A DNA stretch of 64,000 nucleotides from the NCBI RefSeq assembly GCF_004362055.1, contig NZ_SNXB01000002.1:186001-250000 (forward strand), given 5' to 3'. Position 1 is the first letter of the stretch. The number at the start of each line of letters is the position of its first letter. Of this stretch, positions 27,104-35,180 are shown piece after piece. Position numbers and translations under genes: made by a program. Source of the stretch: Flavobacterium sp. 245. Lineage in GTDB: Bacteria > Bacteroidota > Bacteroidia > Flavobacteriales > Flavobacteriaceae. The notes beneath the pieces are model-generated. The model was not told where the DNA came from and did no database searches. It saw only the letters and a program-made list of their open reading frames with translations.

Positions 27104-28657
27104 ATGGATAAGATAAAAATACTTTGGGTCGATGATGAAATCGATCTTTTGAAACCACATATATTATTTCTGGAGAAGAAAAACTACTCGGTAACTACTT
27201 GCAACAATGGCCTTGATGCAATTACTTTATTCGAAGAAGATAATTTTGATATTGTTTTTTTGGATGAAAATATGCCCGGAATGAGCGGTTTGGAAACACT
27301 TTCGGAAATGAAGGAAAAAAAATCGGCCATTCCGATGATTATGATCACCAAAAGCGAAGAAGAATATATAATGGAAGAAGCGATTGGTTCTAAAATCGCT
27401 GATTACTTGATAAAACCCGTAAATCCAAATCAGATTTTATTGAGTTTAAAGAAGAATTTGGACGATTCGAGATTGATTACTGAAAAAACAACTCTAGATT
27501 ACCAGAAAGAATTCAGAAAAATTTCGATGGAGTTAGCCATGGTCAATTCGTATGAAGACTGGGTTGAATTGTATAAAAAACTGCTTTTTTGGGAATTAAA
27601 ATTAGAAGATATCAATGATACGGCGATGATCGAAATTCTTGAATCTCAAAAAGTTGAAGCCAATTCTCAATTCGGAAAATATATTGAAAGAAATTATGAA
27701 GACTGGTTTGCTCCCAAAGCGGATAAGCCAATTCAATCCCACAATTTATTTAAAGAATTGGTCGTTCCAGAACTTAAAAAGAAAGACAAACCCGTTTTAT
27801 TTGTTGTGATTGATAATTTACGTTACGATCAATGGAAATCATTTGAAACGGTTGTTTCTAACTATTACAAATTAGAAAAAGAAGTTCCCTATTTCTCTAT
27901 TTTACCAACCGCTACACAATATGCTAGAAATGCTATTTTCTCAGGCTTATTACCAATTGAAATGGAAAAACAATTTCCGCAATATTGGAAAAATGATGTT
28001 GAAGATGGCGGTAAAAACCTTTATGAAGCAGAGTTCCTTTCAGCTCAATTAAAACGTTTAGGATTAAACCTTAAAGAAGATTATTTTAAAATCACCAATT
28101 ATGCGGGTGGAAAAAAATTGGCAGAAAACTTTAGAGCTTTAAAAGAAAATGACTTGGTTACAGTTGTTTACAACTTTGTAGACATGCTTTCACACGCTAA
28201 AACCGAAATGGAAGTAGTTAAAGAATTAGCTTCTGATGATAAAGCCTATCGTTCATTGACTTTGAGTTGGTTTAAAAATTCTCCTTTATTAGAGATTATA
28301 CAGCAAGCACAGCTTTTGGGTTTCAAATTAATTCTAACCACAGATCACGGAACAATAAATGTAAAAAACCCTTCAAAAGTTGTTGGAGATAAAAATACAA
28401 GCTTAAATTTGCGTTACAAAACAGGACGCAGTTTAACGTACGAGCAAAAGGATGTTTATGTGGTAAAAGAACCGAAAACAATTGGCTTACCAGCAATAAA
28501 TATGAGCAGTTCGTTTATTTTTGCCAAAAATGATTTTTTCTTGGCGTATGTAAACAACTACAATCATTATGTGAGTTATTACAAAAACACCTACCAGCAC
28601 GGTGGCATTTCGTTAGAAGAAATGATTATTCCGTTTTTGGTATTTAATCCGAAATAA
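27104..28657 (+). CDS. porX: Type IX secretion response regulator PorX (receiver plus PglZ domain)
   Basis: The 517-residue protein has an N-terminal receiver domain with D10, D11 and the phosphoacceptor D54 (VFLDENMPG), a helical linker (about 130-210), and a C-terminal PglZ domain of the alkaline-phosphatase superfamily (about 225-517). Metal-site motifs there include VVIDNLRYDQW, LPTATQYARNA, TTDHGT and YQHGGISLEEM. PorX with the kinase PorY controls type IX secretion genes in Porphyromonas, and its PglZ domain acts on nucleotides. The frame opens at a TTG six bases upstream, but the ATG at 27104-27106 gives the family-typical MDKIKILWVDDE. The kinase is not in the window. A T9SS cargo protein is encoded at 16069-18600. 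Confidence 0.93.
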   Translation: MDKIKILWVDDEIDLLKPHILFLEKKNYSVTTCNNGLDAITLFEEDNFDIVFLDENMPGMSGLETLSEMKEKKSAIPMIMITKSEEEYIMEEAIGSKIADYLIKPVNPNQILLSLKKNLDDSRLITEKTTLDYQKEFRKISMELAMVNSYEDWVELYKKLLFWELKLEDINDTAMIEILESQKVEANSQFGKYIERNYEDWFAPKADKPIQSHNLFKELVVPELKKKDKPVLFVVIDNLRYDQWKSFETVVSNYYKLEKEVPYFSILPTATQYARNAIFSGLLPIEMEKQFPQYWKNDVEDGGKNLYEAEFLSAQLKRLGLNLKEDYFKITNYAGGKKLAENFRALKENDLVTVVYNFVDMLSHAKTEMEVVKELASDDKAYRSLTLSWFKNSPLLEIIQQAQLLGFKLILTTDHGTINVKNPSKVVGDKNTSLNLRYKTGRSLTYEQKDVYVVKEPKTIGLPAINMSSSFIFAKNDFFLAYVNNYNHYVSYYKNTYQHGGISLEEMIIPFLVFNPK

Positions 28658-28668
28658 AAAAAAGTTTT

Positions 28669-28714
28669 CAGTCGCAGTATCCAGTCTCATTCTGGAAACT
28701 GAATACTGCGACTG
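28669..28714. repeat. Inverted repeat between porX and tsaE
   Basis: Arms CAGTCGCAGTATCCAGT (28669-28685) and ACTGAATACTGCGACTG (28698-28714) pair over almost their whole length. There is no T-run, so this is a hairpin of unknown role rather than a clear terminator. Related words occur at 34563-34586. Confidence 0.7.
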
Positions 28715-28741
28715 AGACTTATATATAAATAGACATAAAAA

Positions 28742-29149
28742 ATGAACATCGCTTTTTCATTAGATCAAATTCAAGAAGTTGCCAATCAAATATTAGATTC
28801 AAATCCTAAAAAGATCATTCTTTTTAATGGAGAAATGGGCGTTGGGAAAACAACTTTAATCAAACAACTATGCAAAAGTTTAGGAGTTCAGGACGCAACC
28901 AGCAGTCCAACCTTTTCTTTAGTTAATGAATATTATACCTCTAACAATCAAATCGTTTACCATTTTGATTTTTACAGATTAAACAAAGAAACCGAAGCGC
29001 TTGATATGGGCGTTGATGATTATTTATATTCTGGAAATTGGTGTTTTATTGAATGGTCTGAAAAAATCGCAAATTTGCTTCCTGAAGAATATTCTACAGT
29101 TACCATTGAGTTATTGACGGATGGAAAAAGAAGCTTAGAGCTAGTTTAA
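28742..29149 (+). CDS. tsaE: tRNA threonylcarbamoyladenosine biosynthesis ATPase TsaE
   Basis: TsaE is the ATPase that assists TsaB-TsaD in forming t6A at position 37 of ANN-decoding tRNAs. The 135-residue protein has the Walker A motif GEMGVGKTTL (about 30-39), SSPTFSLVNEY (switch region, about 59-69) and FIEWSEK near 100, all typical of the family. Length matches. It follows porX by 84 bp on the plus strand. A Sua5-type threonylcarbamoyl-AMP synthase, catalysing an earlier step, lies at 42655-43275. Confidence 0.95.
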   Translation: MNIAFSLDQIQEVANQILDSNPKKIILFNGEMGVGKTTLIKQLCKSLGVQDATSSPTFSLVNEYYTSNNQIVYHFDFYRLNKETEALDMGVDDYLYSGNWCFIEWSEKIANLLPEEYSTVTIELLTDGKRSLELV

Positions 29150-29154
29150 AATTC

Positions 29155-29258
29155 CACAGAGATTCTCGAAGATTTCACGGAGATTCGCAGAGCTTTTTTA
29201 CTAATTCTTTGTGTTGCCCTGCAAAAACTTCGTGTATCTCTGTGAAACAACTAATATT
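29155..29258. repeat. Imperfect inverted words (TTCACGGAGATTCGCAGAG / CTCTGTGAAAC)
   Basis: The tsaE-GNAT spacer contains CCACAGAGATT, TTTCACGGAGATTCGCAGAG and a reversed TGTATCTCTGTGAAACAA. The words are close to those of 52131-52192. No coding potential. Confidence 0.45.
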
Positions 29259-29261
29259 ATC

Positions 29262-29735
29262 ATGAATACCCAAAATACACTAGAAATAATCCCTTTTTCC
29301 TCCGATTTAAAAGAGCATATCAAAACTTTAAATATTGCCTGGCTAGAAAAATATTTCAAAGTCGAAGAAAAAGACAAACTCACACTCTCAAATCCGCAGG
29401 AAGAAATTATCGATAAAGGTGGCATGATTTTCTATGCCAGATATAATAATGAAATTCTAGGGACAGCTTCTTTAATGAAAGTTGGTAATTCAACATTTGA
29501 ATTAAGTAAAATGGCAGTTTCAGATACTGCGCAAGGCTTAGGAATTGGTACCAAACTTCTTGAACATTGCTTTAATGTGGCCAAAGAAAACAATATCAAA
29601 ACACTCATTTTATATTCTAATACTATTTTACTTCCGGCAATTCATTTGTATAGAAAATTCGGTTTCAAAGAAATCCCTTTAGAAATGGGCATTTACGAAA
29701 GAGCGGATATAAAAATGGAGAAAAAAATATCTTAA
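29262..29735 (+). CDS. GNAT family N-acetyltransferase
   Basis: A 157-residue acetyltransferase of the GCN5-related fold. The acetyl-CoA-binding segment is VSDTAQGLGIGTKLLEHC (about 86-103), with the pyrophosphate-binding Q/R-x-x-G-x-G/A pattern, followed by LYRKFGFKEIP, the usual final helix and strand. The substrate is unknown. An in-frame TTG at 29211 precedes the ATG, but that extension lies in repeat sequence, so the ATG at 29262-29264 is used. It lies between tsaE and ald on the same strand. Confidence 0.88.
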   Translation: MNTQNTLEIIPFSSDLKEHIKTLNIAWLEKYFKVEEKDKLTLSNPQEEIIDKGGMIFYARYNNEILGTASLMKVGNSTFELSKMAVSDTAQGLGIGTKLLEHCFNVAKENNIKTLILYSNTILLPAIHLYRKFGFKEIPLEMGIYERADIKMEKKIS

Positions 29736-29819
29736 CATTGTCATTACAGTATTAGCAGAATTTTTACACTAATTTTAAATCTTTTTACGTAATTTGTACC
29801 TTTAATTTTTGCACAACCC

Positions 29820-31019
29820 ATGTCAATCACGTTAACTCCATTTACAAAACAACAATTACTGCCACAGGAAGAAAAACTTGAGGTTGGTCGTTTTAAAAGA
29901 GAACTTTTTATAGGAATTCCTAAGGAAACAAGTTATCAGGAACGCCGTATTTGCCTTACTCCAGATGCCGTAAATTCCCTAACTTATGAAGGACATCGCG
30001 TTATGATTGAATCTGGCGCGGGCGAAAGTTCGAGTTATACTGATAAGGAATATGCTGATGCTGGTGCAGAAATTACAAAAGATACAAAAAGAGTTTTTGG
30101 CTGTCCGTTTTTACTAAAAGTAGAACCACCGACGTTAGCCGAAATTAAAATGATAAATCCAGAAACGGTTATCATTTCTGCTATTCAATTGAAAACCAAA
30201 AAGAAAGAGTATTTTGAGGCTTTGGCACAAAAGAAAATTACTGCTCTCGCTTTTGAATATATTAAAGATGAAGACGGATCCTACCCAGCTGTAAAATCTT
30301 TAAGCGAAATTGCCGGAACTGCTTCTATACTAATTGCTGCCGAATTAATGATTACAGATGAATTCGGAAAAGGGCTTTTATTTGGAAATATTACTGGAGT
30401 TCCTCCTACTGAAGTTGTAATTTTAGGAGCAGGAACAGTTGGTGAATTTGCTGCAAAAACCGCAATTGGACTTGGTGCAAACGTAAAAGTTTTTGATAAT
30501 TCGATTACAAAATTACGCCGTTTACAAAATAATTTGAATCAGCGAATTTTCACTTCAACTATTCAGCAAAAAGGCCTTTTAAAAGCTTTAAGACGCTGTG
30601 ATGTCGCTATTGGTGCGATGCGTGGTAAGGAACGTTGTCCAATTGTAGTTACTGAAACTATGGTAGAACACATGAAAAAAGGTGCCGTTATTGTTGACGT
30701 CAGCATTGATACTGGTGGATGTTTTGAAAGTTCTGAAGTAACCACACATGAAAAACCTACCTTCATTAAAAACAATGTTTTACACTATTGTGTGCCAAAT
30801 ATCCCTTCTCGTTATTCCAAAACAGCCTCATTATCAATAAGTAACATCCTGACACCTTACCTGCATCAGATAGCCGAAGATGGTGGTATAGAAAGCGCAA
30901 TCAGATGCAATAAAGGGCTTAAAAACGGAATTTATTTGTATCATGGAATCTTGACAAATAAAGCAATTGGCGACTGGTTTGATTTGCCAGACAACGATAT
31001 TAATTTACTTGTATTTTAA
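29820..31019 (+). CDS. ald: Alanine dehydrogenase
   Basis: The enzyme converts alanine to pyruvate and ammonia with NAD. The 399-residue protein has the AlaDH/PNT N-terminal substrate domain (about 22-155, with GIPKETSYQERRICLTPDAV), the NAD-binding Rossmann motif VILGAGTVGEFAAKTA (about 200-215) and a conserved VDVSIDTGGCFESSEVTTHE segment near 290-310. The family call is firm. Length and a short N-terminal extension (about 20 residues) are as in other Flavobacteriaceae. It is followed after 36 bp by the DUF4258-like gene, which has its own promoter-like signal. Confidence 0.92.
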   Translation: MSITLTPFTKQQLLPQEEKLEVGRFKRELFIGIPKETSYQERRICLTPDAVNSLTYEGHRVMIESGAGESSSYTDKEYADAGAEITKDTKRVFGCPFLLKVEPPTLAEIKMINPETVIISAIQLKTKKKEYFEALAQKKITALAFEYIKDEDGSYPAVKSLSEIAGTASILIAAELMITDEFGKGLLFGNITGVPPTEVVILGAGTVGEFAAKTAIGLGANVKVFDNSITKLRRLQNNLNQRIFTSTIQQKGLLKALRRCDVAIGAMRGKERCPIVVTETMVEHMKKGAVIVDVSIDTGGCFESSEVTTHEKPTFIKNNVLHYCVPNIPSRYSKTASLSISNILTPYLHQIAEDGGIESAIRCNKGLKNGIYLYHGILTNKAIGDWFDLPDNDINLLVF

Positions 31020-31040
31020 AGGAACTTTAATGTACCTTTG
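31009..31040 (+). promoter_or_regulatory. Flavobacterial promoter (-33 TTG, -7 TACCTTTG)
   Basis: TTG at 31009-31011 (inside the end of ald) and TACCTTTG at 31033-31040 are 21 bp apart, fitting the flavobacterial pattern TTG and TAnnTTTG. The start codon of the next gene (31056) is 15 bp further, which predicts a very short leader. Confidence 0.5.
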
Positions 31041-31055
31041 CAAAAAATTTATTTC

Positions 31056-31442
31056 ATGAAGTTCGTACACCGTTTTGCATATTATTTGATTGGTTTGGTT
31101 ATGGGATGCTTTTTTGTAGCCCTTGTATTTAGCGGAAAAGACACGCGATGCAATTACTTTCCGAATGCTAGAGTTTTAAACAATTTGAGAACAAAACCTT
31201 TTCAATATTCAGATAAAGCAATTCAAACTTTAAACGAAAAATGGATCGATACTGCCGATATTAAAAATACTTTAACTTATGGAGATGTTGATTTTGACCA
31301 AAGCAATGTTCCATTCAAAAAAGGAAAACTTTATATCATTGAAGGAAAAACAGCTAAAAATCAAGAGATTATCTTAAAAGTGGTGAATTTTGAAAACAAA
31401 GCTGTTTTAGAAGAGATTATCAAGAAACCTGAAGATAAATAG
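31056..31442 (+). CDS. DUF4258-like membrane-anchored protein
   Basis: A 128-residue protein with one N-terminal membrane segment or uncleaved signal (about 7-27, FAYYLIGLVMGCFFVALVF) and an extracytoplasmic domain containing GDVDFDQSNVPFKKGKLYIIEG. This resembles the DUF4258 family of Bacteroidota, which often follows alanine dehydrogenase. Function unknown. A TTG at 31038 is in frame but lies inside the -7 promoter box, so the ATG at 31056-31058 is used. Confidence 0.7.
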   Translation: MKFVHRFAYYLIGLVMGCFFVALVFSGKDTRCNYFPNARVLNNLRTKPFQYSDKAIQTLNEKWIDTADIKNTLTYGDVDFDQSNVPFKKGKLYIIEGKTAKNQEIILKVVNFENKAVLEEIIKKPEDK

Positions 31443-31470
31443 TCTATAAGATATTAATTTATCAAGCTTT

Positions 31471-31572
31471 TTGTCATTTCGAGGAACGAGAAATCCTCAC
31501 TAGAAGCTCGACAAAGATTGCGTTTTAGTTACGGAGTTACTTGCGAAGATTTCTCGTTCCTCGAAATGACAA
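31471..31572. repeat. About 100-bp palindromic repeat element, copy 1
   Basis: Perfect 25-bp inverted arms (31471-31495 and 31548-31572) with core GTCATTTCGAGGAACGAGAA enclose a 52-bp interior. A second copy lies at 35653-35749 in opposite orientation, and the interiors match (AGAAGCTC, ACAAAGATTG, ACGGAGTTACTTGCG). It is a dispersed REP-like element between the convergent DUF4258-like and ung genes. Confidence 0.9.
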
Positions 31573-31611
31573 GATTATGAAAAATTCGTGTAAATCGGTG
31601 TAATTAGTGTT

Positions 31612-32283
31612 TCACAACCAATCAATTTCTTTAATTTTCTTCGATTTCAAAAATTCATTTGTTTTGCTGAAATGTTTATTCCCAAACCATTTTCCCTGAT
31701 TAGCACTCATTGGCGAAGGATGTCCAGACTCTAAAACATAGTGTTTTGAGCGATCAATTTTCAAGCCTTTTTTCTGCGCGAAGCTTCCCCATAAAAGGAA
31801 AACAACATTTTCTTTTTGGTCAGAAATAGTTTGAATAACAGCATCTGTAAAAAGATTCCATTTTAAATGTTTATGACTATTTGGACTGTCTTTTCTTACG
31901 GTCAATGACGCATTCAAAAGTAAAACGCCTTGCTGTGCCCATTTTTCGAGATTTCCAGATGTTGGCATAAAAATCGAATGAAAATCGGTGTTTATTTCTC
32001 TGAAAATATTACGAAGCGAAGGTGGAATTTTGACATCATCATTTACAGAAAAACTTAAACCATTGGCCTCTCCTTCTCCATGATAAGGATCCTGACCAAT
32101 AATTACAACTTTTAAATCCTCAAAAGTGCAATTGTTAAAAGCTGAAAAAATCAATTCGGCCGGCGGATAACAAGTATGCGTTTTATATTCGATATCCAAA
32201 GCATCCATTAATTCAGTGAAGTACGGTTTTTGAATCTCGTCTTTTAAAACTGTTTGCCAATCTGAGGATAATTTAATTTTCAT
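31612..32283 (-). CDS. ung: Uracil-DNA glycosylase
   Basis: Ung removes uracil from DNA at the start of base excision repair. The 223-residue protein has the water-activating motif GQDPYHGEGEANGLSFSV (about 63-80, catalytic Asp), a conserved LLNASLTV segment (about 124-131) and the HPSPMSA leucine-loop motif near 187. Length is that of family 1 enzymes. It is divergent from the MutS2-like gene, with 110 bp between the starts. Start ATG at 32281-32283. Confidence 0.97.
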   Translation of the reverse strand: MKIKLSSDWQTVLKDEIQKPYFTELMDALDIEYKTHTCYPPAELIFSAFNNCTFEDLKVVIIGQDPYHGEGEANGLSFSVNDDVKIPPSLRNIFREINTDFHSIFMPTSGNLEKWAQQGVLLLNASLTVRKDSPNSHKHLKWNLFTDAVIQTISDQKENVVFLLWGSFAQKKGLKIDRSKHYVLESGHPSPMSANQGKWFGNKHFSKTNEFLKSKKIKEIDWL

Positions 32284-32360
32284 TTTAAAATTTTATTACA
32301 AATTACGCAAAGTTTTACTCAAACTGCCAATTATTAGTGCAATTTCGTTTTAAAACTTTG

Positions 32361-32368
32361 TAACTTTG
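32361..32368 (+). promoter_or_regulatory. Candidate -7 box for the MutS2-like gene
   Basis: TAACTTTG matches TAnnTTTG and lies 25 bp upstream of the ATG at 32394. A clear -33 TTG is not present at the usual spacing. Confidence 0.35.
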
Positions 32369-32393
32369 AAATCTTTACAACTCACAATATATA

Positions 32394-34559
32394 ATGATAT
32401 CTATTACAGAAAAAACATTACAAGATTTACAATTTCCAACAGTGCTTGAAACAATTTCAGCAGGCTGCAACACAGACATTGGAAAAGAAAAAGCTTTACA
32501 AATAACACCTTTCAGAGATAAAGAAACCTTGATGCAGTCTTTAATGCAGACATCAGAATATGTGTCTTCATTTCAAAATAATAACGCAATTCCGAATCAT
32601 GGTTTTGACGCCATCACGCACGAAATCAAATTTTTAGCTATTGAAGATAGTTTCCTTGAAGTTGGAAGTTTTAGAAAAATCGCTAATCTTTCGTCAACAA
32701 CAAATTTCTTGCTTAACTTTTTAAGAAAGTTCGATGATTATTATCCAAATTTAAATGCGAGAGCTTCTCGTGTTGAATTGACAAAAGATATTATCACAGC
32801 AATTGATGCCATCGTCGATAAATACGGAGAAATAAAAGACAATGCTTCACCAGCTTTAGCCAGCATTCGTCAGAATATGAATTTAGTTCGAGGTAAAGTA
32901 AACCAAAGTTTTGGTGTGGCTTTAACTCAGTACAACGGCTTGGGTTATTTGGATGATATTAAAGAAAGTTTTGTGCAAAACCGTAGAGTTTTAGCGGTTT
33001 TGGCAATGTACCGCCGTAAAGTAAAAGGCTCAATTTTAGGAAGTTCCAAAACCGGAAGCATTGCTTATATTGAACCAGAAGCTACTTTAAAATATTCAAG
33101 AGAATTAGCGAATTTAGAGTATGAAGAAAAGGAAGAAATTACGAGAATTCTAAAAAATTTATCAAATGTAATTCGACCGTTTTTACCTTTATTAGTTGAA
33201 TATCAAGATTTTTTGAGTGACATTGATGTCGTTGCCGGAAAAGCAAAATATGCCAACCGAATCAATGGAATTTTACCAACCATCACTGAAGAAAGAAGAT
33301 TGTTTTTTAGAGAAGCATATCACCCTATTTTATACCTTAATAATAAGGAGAAAAAAGAAATTACGCATCCTCAGACAATTGAACTAAAACAAGAAAACCG
33401 AATTATTGTAATTTCTGGACCAAATGCCGGAGGAAAAACTATTTCCTTAAAAACGGTTGGATTATTACAGTTAATGCTTCAGTCTGGAATTTTGATTCCG
33501 GTTCATGAAAGAAGCGAAACTTTCTTGTTTGATCGAATTTTAACTGATATTGGAGACAATCAATCTATTGAAAATCATTTAAGTACTTATAGTTACCGTT
33601 TAAAAAACATGAATTATTTCTTAAAAAAATGTAACAAGAAAACCATGTTTTTAATTGATGAATTTGGTACAGGTTCAGATCCAGAATTGGGAGGTGCTTT
33701 AGCTGAAATTTTCTTAGAAGAATTTTATCATCGTGAAGCTTTCGGAATTATCACAACGCATTATTCTAATTTAAAAATTCTTGCAAACGAATTGCCTTTT
33801 GCTACAAATGCCAATATGATGTTTGACGAAAAGTCATTAGAACCAATGTATAAACTGGCTTTAGGCCAGGCAGGAAGTTCTTTTACTTTTGAAGTTGCTC
33901 AAAAAAATGGAATTCCCTTTGGATTAATCAATCGTGCAAAAAAGAAAATTGAAGTCGGAAAAGTTCGTTTTGACAAAACTATTGCGACACTTCAAAAAGA
34001 AAGATCGAAGCTCGAAAAAACTTCTTTGAATTTGAAAGAGGAAGAAACTCGTGCGCGTGAGGAAAGCAAAAAGATGGAAAACATCAATACGAGAATTCAA
34101 CAAAAACTGGAAAGCTATCAGGAATTATACGACAGTAACCAGAAGATAATTTACATTGGACAGAAGATTGATGATATTTCCGAAAAGTATTTCAACAACA
34201 AAAACAAAAAAGAACTTATTGGTGAATTTTTAAAAATTGTCGAAATTGAAAATTCAAAACGAAAAAAAGCAACTCCAAAAGAAGTTAAGGCAAAAGTTGA
34301 AAAACAAAAAGAAATCATTGCTGAAGTTCAAGTAAAAGTTGAAGAAATTCGTCAAGAAAAAAAAGAAAAGAAACTTAAACCTGTTGTTGAAAAACCAAAA
34401 CCAATTTTAAAGGTTGGCGATCGTGTTAGAATGTTAGATGGAAGGTCAATTGGAAGTATTGATTCGATCGAAAAAAATAAAGCAACAGTAAATTACGGAA
34501 TTTTCACTTCGAAAGTAAGTTTGGATGAATTGGAATTAGTAGAAGCTGCAAAAAAATAA
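32394..34559 (+). CDS. MutS2-like DNA-binding ATPase, lacking the Smr domain
   Basis: The 721-residue protein has a MutS core (about 1-310) and the ABC-type ATPase of the MutS family with Walker A GPNAGGKTISLK (about 343-354), Walker B LIDEFGTGSDPELGG (about 419-433) and a THYSN switch. A long charged coiled-coil (about 515-660) follows, and a small KOW-like C-terminal domain (GDRVRMLDGRSIGSI). MutS2 acts on branched DNA or collided ribosomes. The C-terminal Smr nuclease domain of canonical MutS2 is absent, so endonuclease activity of that kind is not expected. This shorter form seems common in Bacteroidota. Start ATG at 32394. Confidence 0.85.
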   Translation: MISITEKTLQDLQFPTVLETISAGCNTDIGKEKALQITPFRDKETLMQSLMQTSEYVSSFQNNNAIPNHGFDAITHEIKFLAIEDSFLEVGSFRKIANLSSTTNFLLNFLRKFDDYYPNLNARASRVELTKDIITAIDAIVDKYGEIKDNASPALASIRQNMNLVRGKVNQSFGVALTQYNGLGYLDDIKESFVQNRRVLAVLAMYRRKVKGSILGSSKTGSIAYIEPEATLKYSRELANLEYEEKEEITRILKNLSNVIRPFLPLLVEYQDFLSDIDVVAGKAKYANRINGILPTITEERRLFFREAYHPILYLNNKEKKEITHPQTIELKQENRIIVISGPNAGGKTISLKTVGLLQLMLQSGILIPVHERSETFLFDRILTDIGDNQSIENHLSTYSYRLKNMNYFLKKCNKKTMFLIDEFGTGSDPELGGALAEIFLEEFYHREAFGIITTHYSNLKILANELPFATNANMMFDEKSLEPMYKLALGQAGSSFTFEVAQKNGIPFGLINRAKKKIEVGKVRFDKTIATLQKERSKLEKTSLNLKEEETRAREESKKMENINTRIQQKLESYQELYDSNQKIIYIGQKIDDISEKYFNNKNKKELIGEFLKIVEIENSKRKKATPKEVKAKVEKQKEIIAEVQVKVEEIRQEKKEKKLKPVVEKPKPILKVGDRVRMLDGRSIGSIDSIEKNKATVNYGIFTSKVSLDELELVEAAKK

Positions 34560-34868
34560 AGCTATCAGTCACAGGCGCAGTTTTCAGATCTTAAAATTGG
34601 AAATTTTCAACCAAAATCAAAATAAAGCGATTTAAAGAGTTGTTTTTAAAATTATAATAAAAGAGTTGTTTGTTTTCTAAAAACCCGTTTAAACCAATTT
34701 ATTAAAACCGATTACGATTTATAAAATTTATTCTAAAATTAAATTCAATAGCTTTAAATAATATATAATAAAAATATTACAAATTATACTTAGTTTTGTC
34801 ATTGCGAGGAACGAAGCAACCGCACTATTAATAGTCAGTATTTTTCGGCAGCGATTAAATTAAAAATA
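34560..34868. other. 309-bp gap with repeat remnants upstream of the GIY-YIG gene
   Basis: It begins with CAGTCACAGGCGCAGTTTTCAG, words like those at 28669-28714, then AT-rich sequence without features, then the left arm of the GIY-YIG-flanking inverted repeat (34798-34819). No RNA gene, terminator or reading frame seen. Confidence 0.5.
34798..34819 (+). repeat. Left arm of inverted repeat bracketing the GIY-YIG gene
   Basis: The 22-bp sequence beginning GTCATTGCGAGGAACGAAG is repeated in inverse at 35200-35221 with one mismatch. It shares the GTCATTxCGAGGAACGA core with the elements at 31471-31572. Confidence 0.85.
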
Positions 34869-35174
34869 ATGAAACCTGGATTTGTATATATAATTACTAA
34901 TAAATATCAAACAGTTGTTTACACTGGTGTTACCTCTAATCTTCCAAAAAGAATTCTAGAGCATAAAAATAAAAAATATCCAAAATCATTCTCAGCTCGT
35001 TATAATGTAAATATTTTAGTTTATTACGAACAATTCCAATGGATTGAAGACGCTATAACAAGAGAAAAACAAATAAAGGCTGGATCACGAGAAGCAAAAA
35101 ACAATTTAATTCGTTCATTAAATCCAACGTGGAAAGATTTATTTGAAGAGATTGAGAATATAATGACTATCTAA
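34869..35174 (+). CDS. Small GIY-YIG family nuclease
   Basis: The 101-residue protein is essentially a single GIY-YIG domain: GFVYIITN (4-11), VYTGVTSN (17-24, the YIG strand read as YTG), RILEHK with the catalytic Arg near 28, DAITREKQIK with the catalytic Glu near 66, and an NPTWKDL end. All catalytic positions appear present. Such stand-alone proteins are widespread and their role is unsettled. Here the gene is bracketed by a 22-bp inverted repeat of a dispersed palindromic family, suggesting it moves with, or acts on, that repeat. Start ATG at 34869. Confidence 0.85.
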   Translation: MKPGFVYIITNKYQTVVYTGVTSNLPKRILEHKNKKYPKSFSARYNVNILVYYEQFQWIEDAITREKQIKAGSREAKNNLIRSLNPTWKDLFEEIENIMTI

Positions 35175-35180
35175 TGCAAT

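Noticed and set aside
34561..34868. tRNA or small RNA gene in the gap before the GIY-YIG gene
   Set aside because: No cloverleaf, TTC-loop-like motif or terminator; only repeat words and AT-rich sequence.
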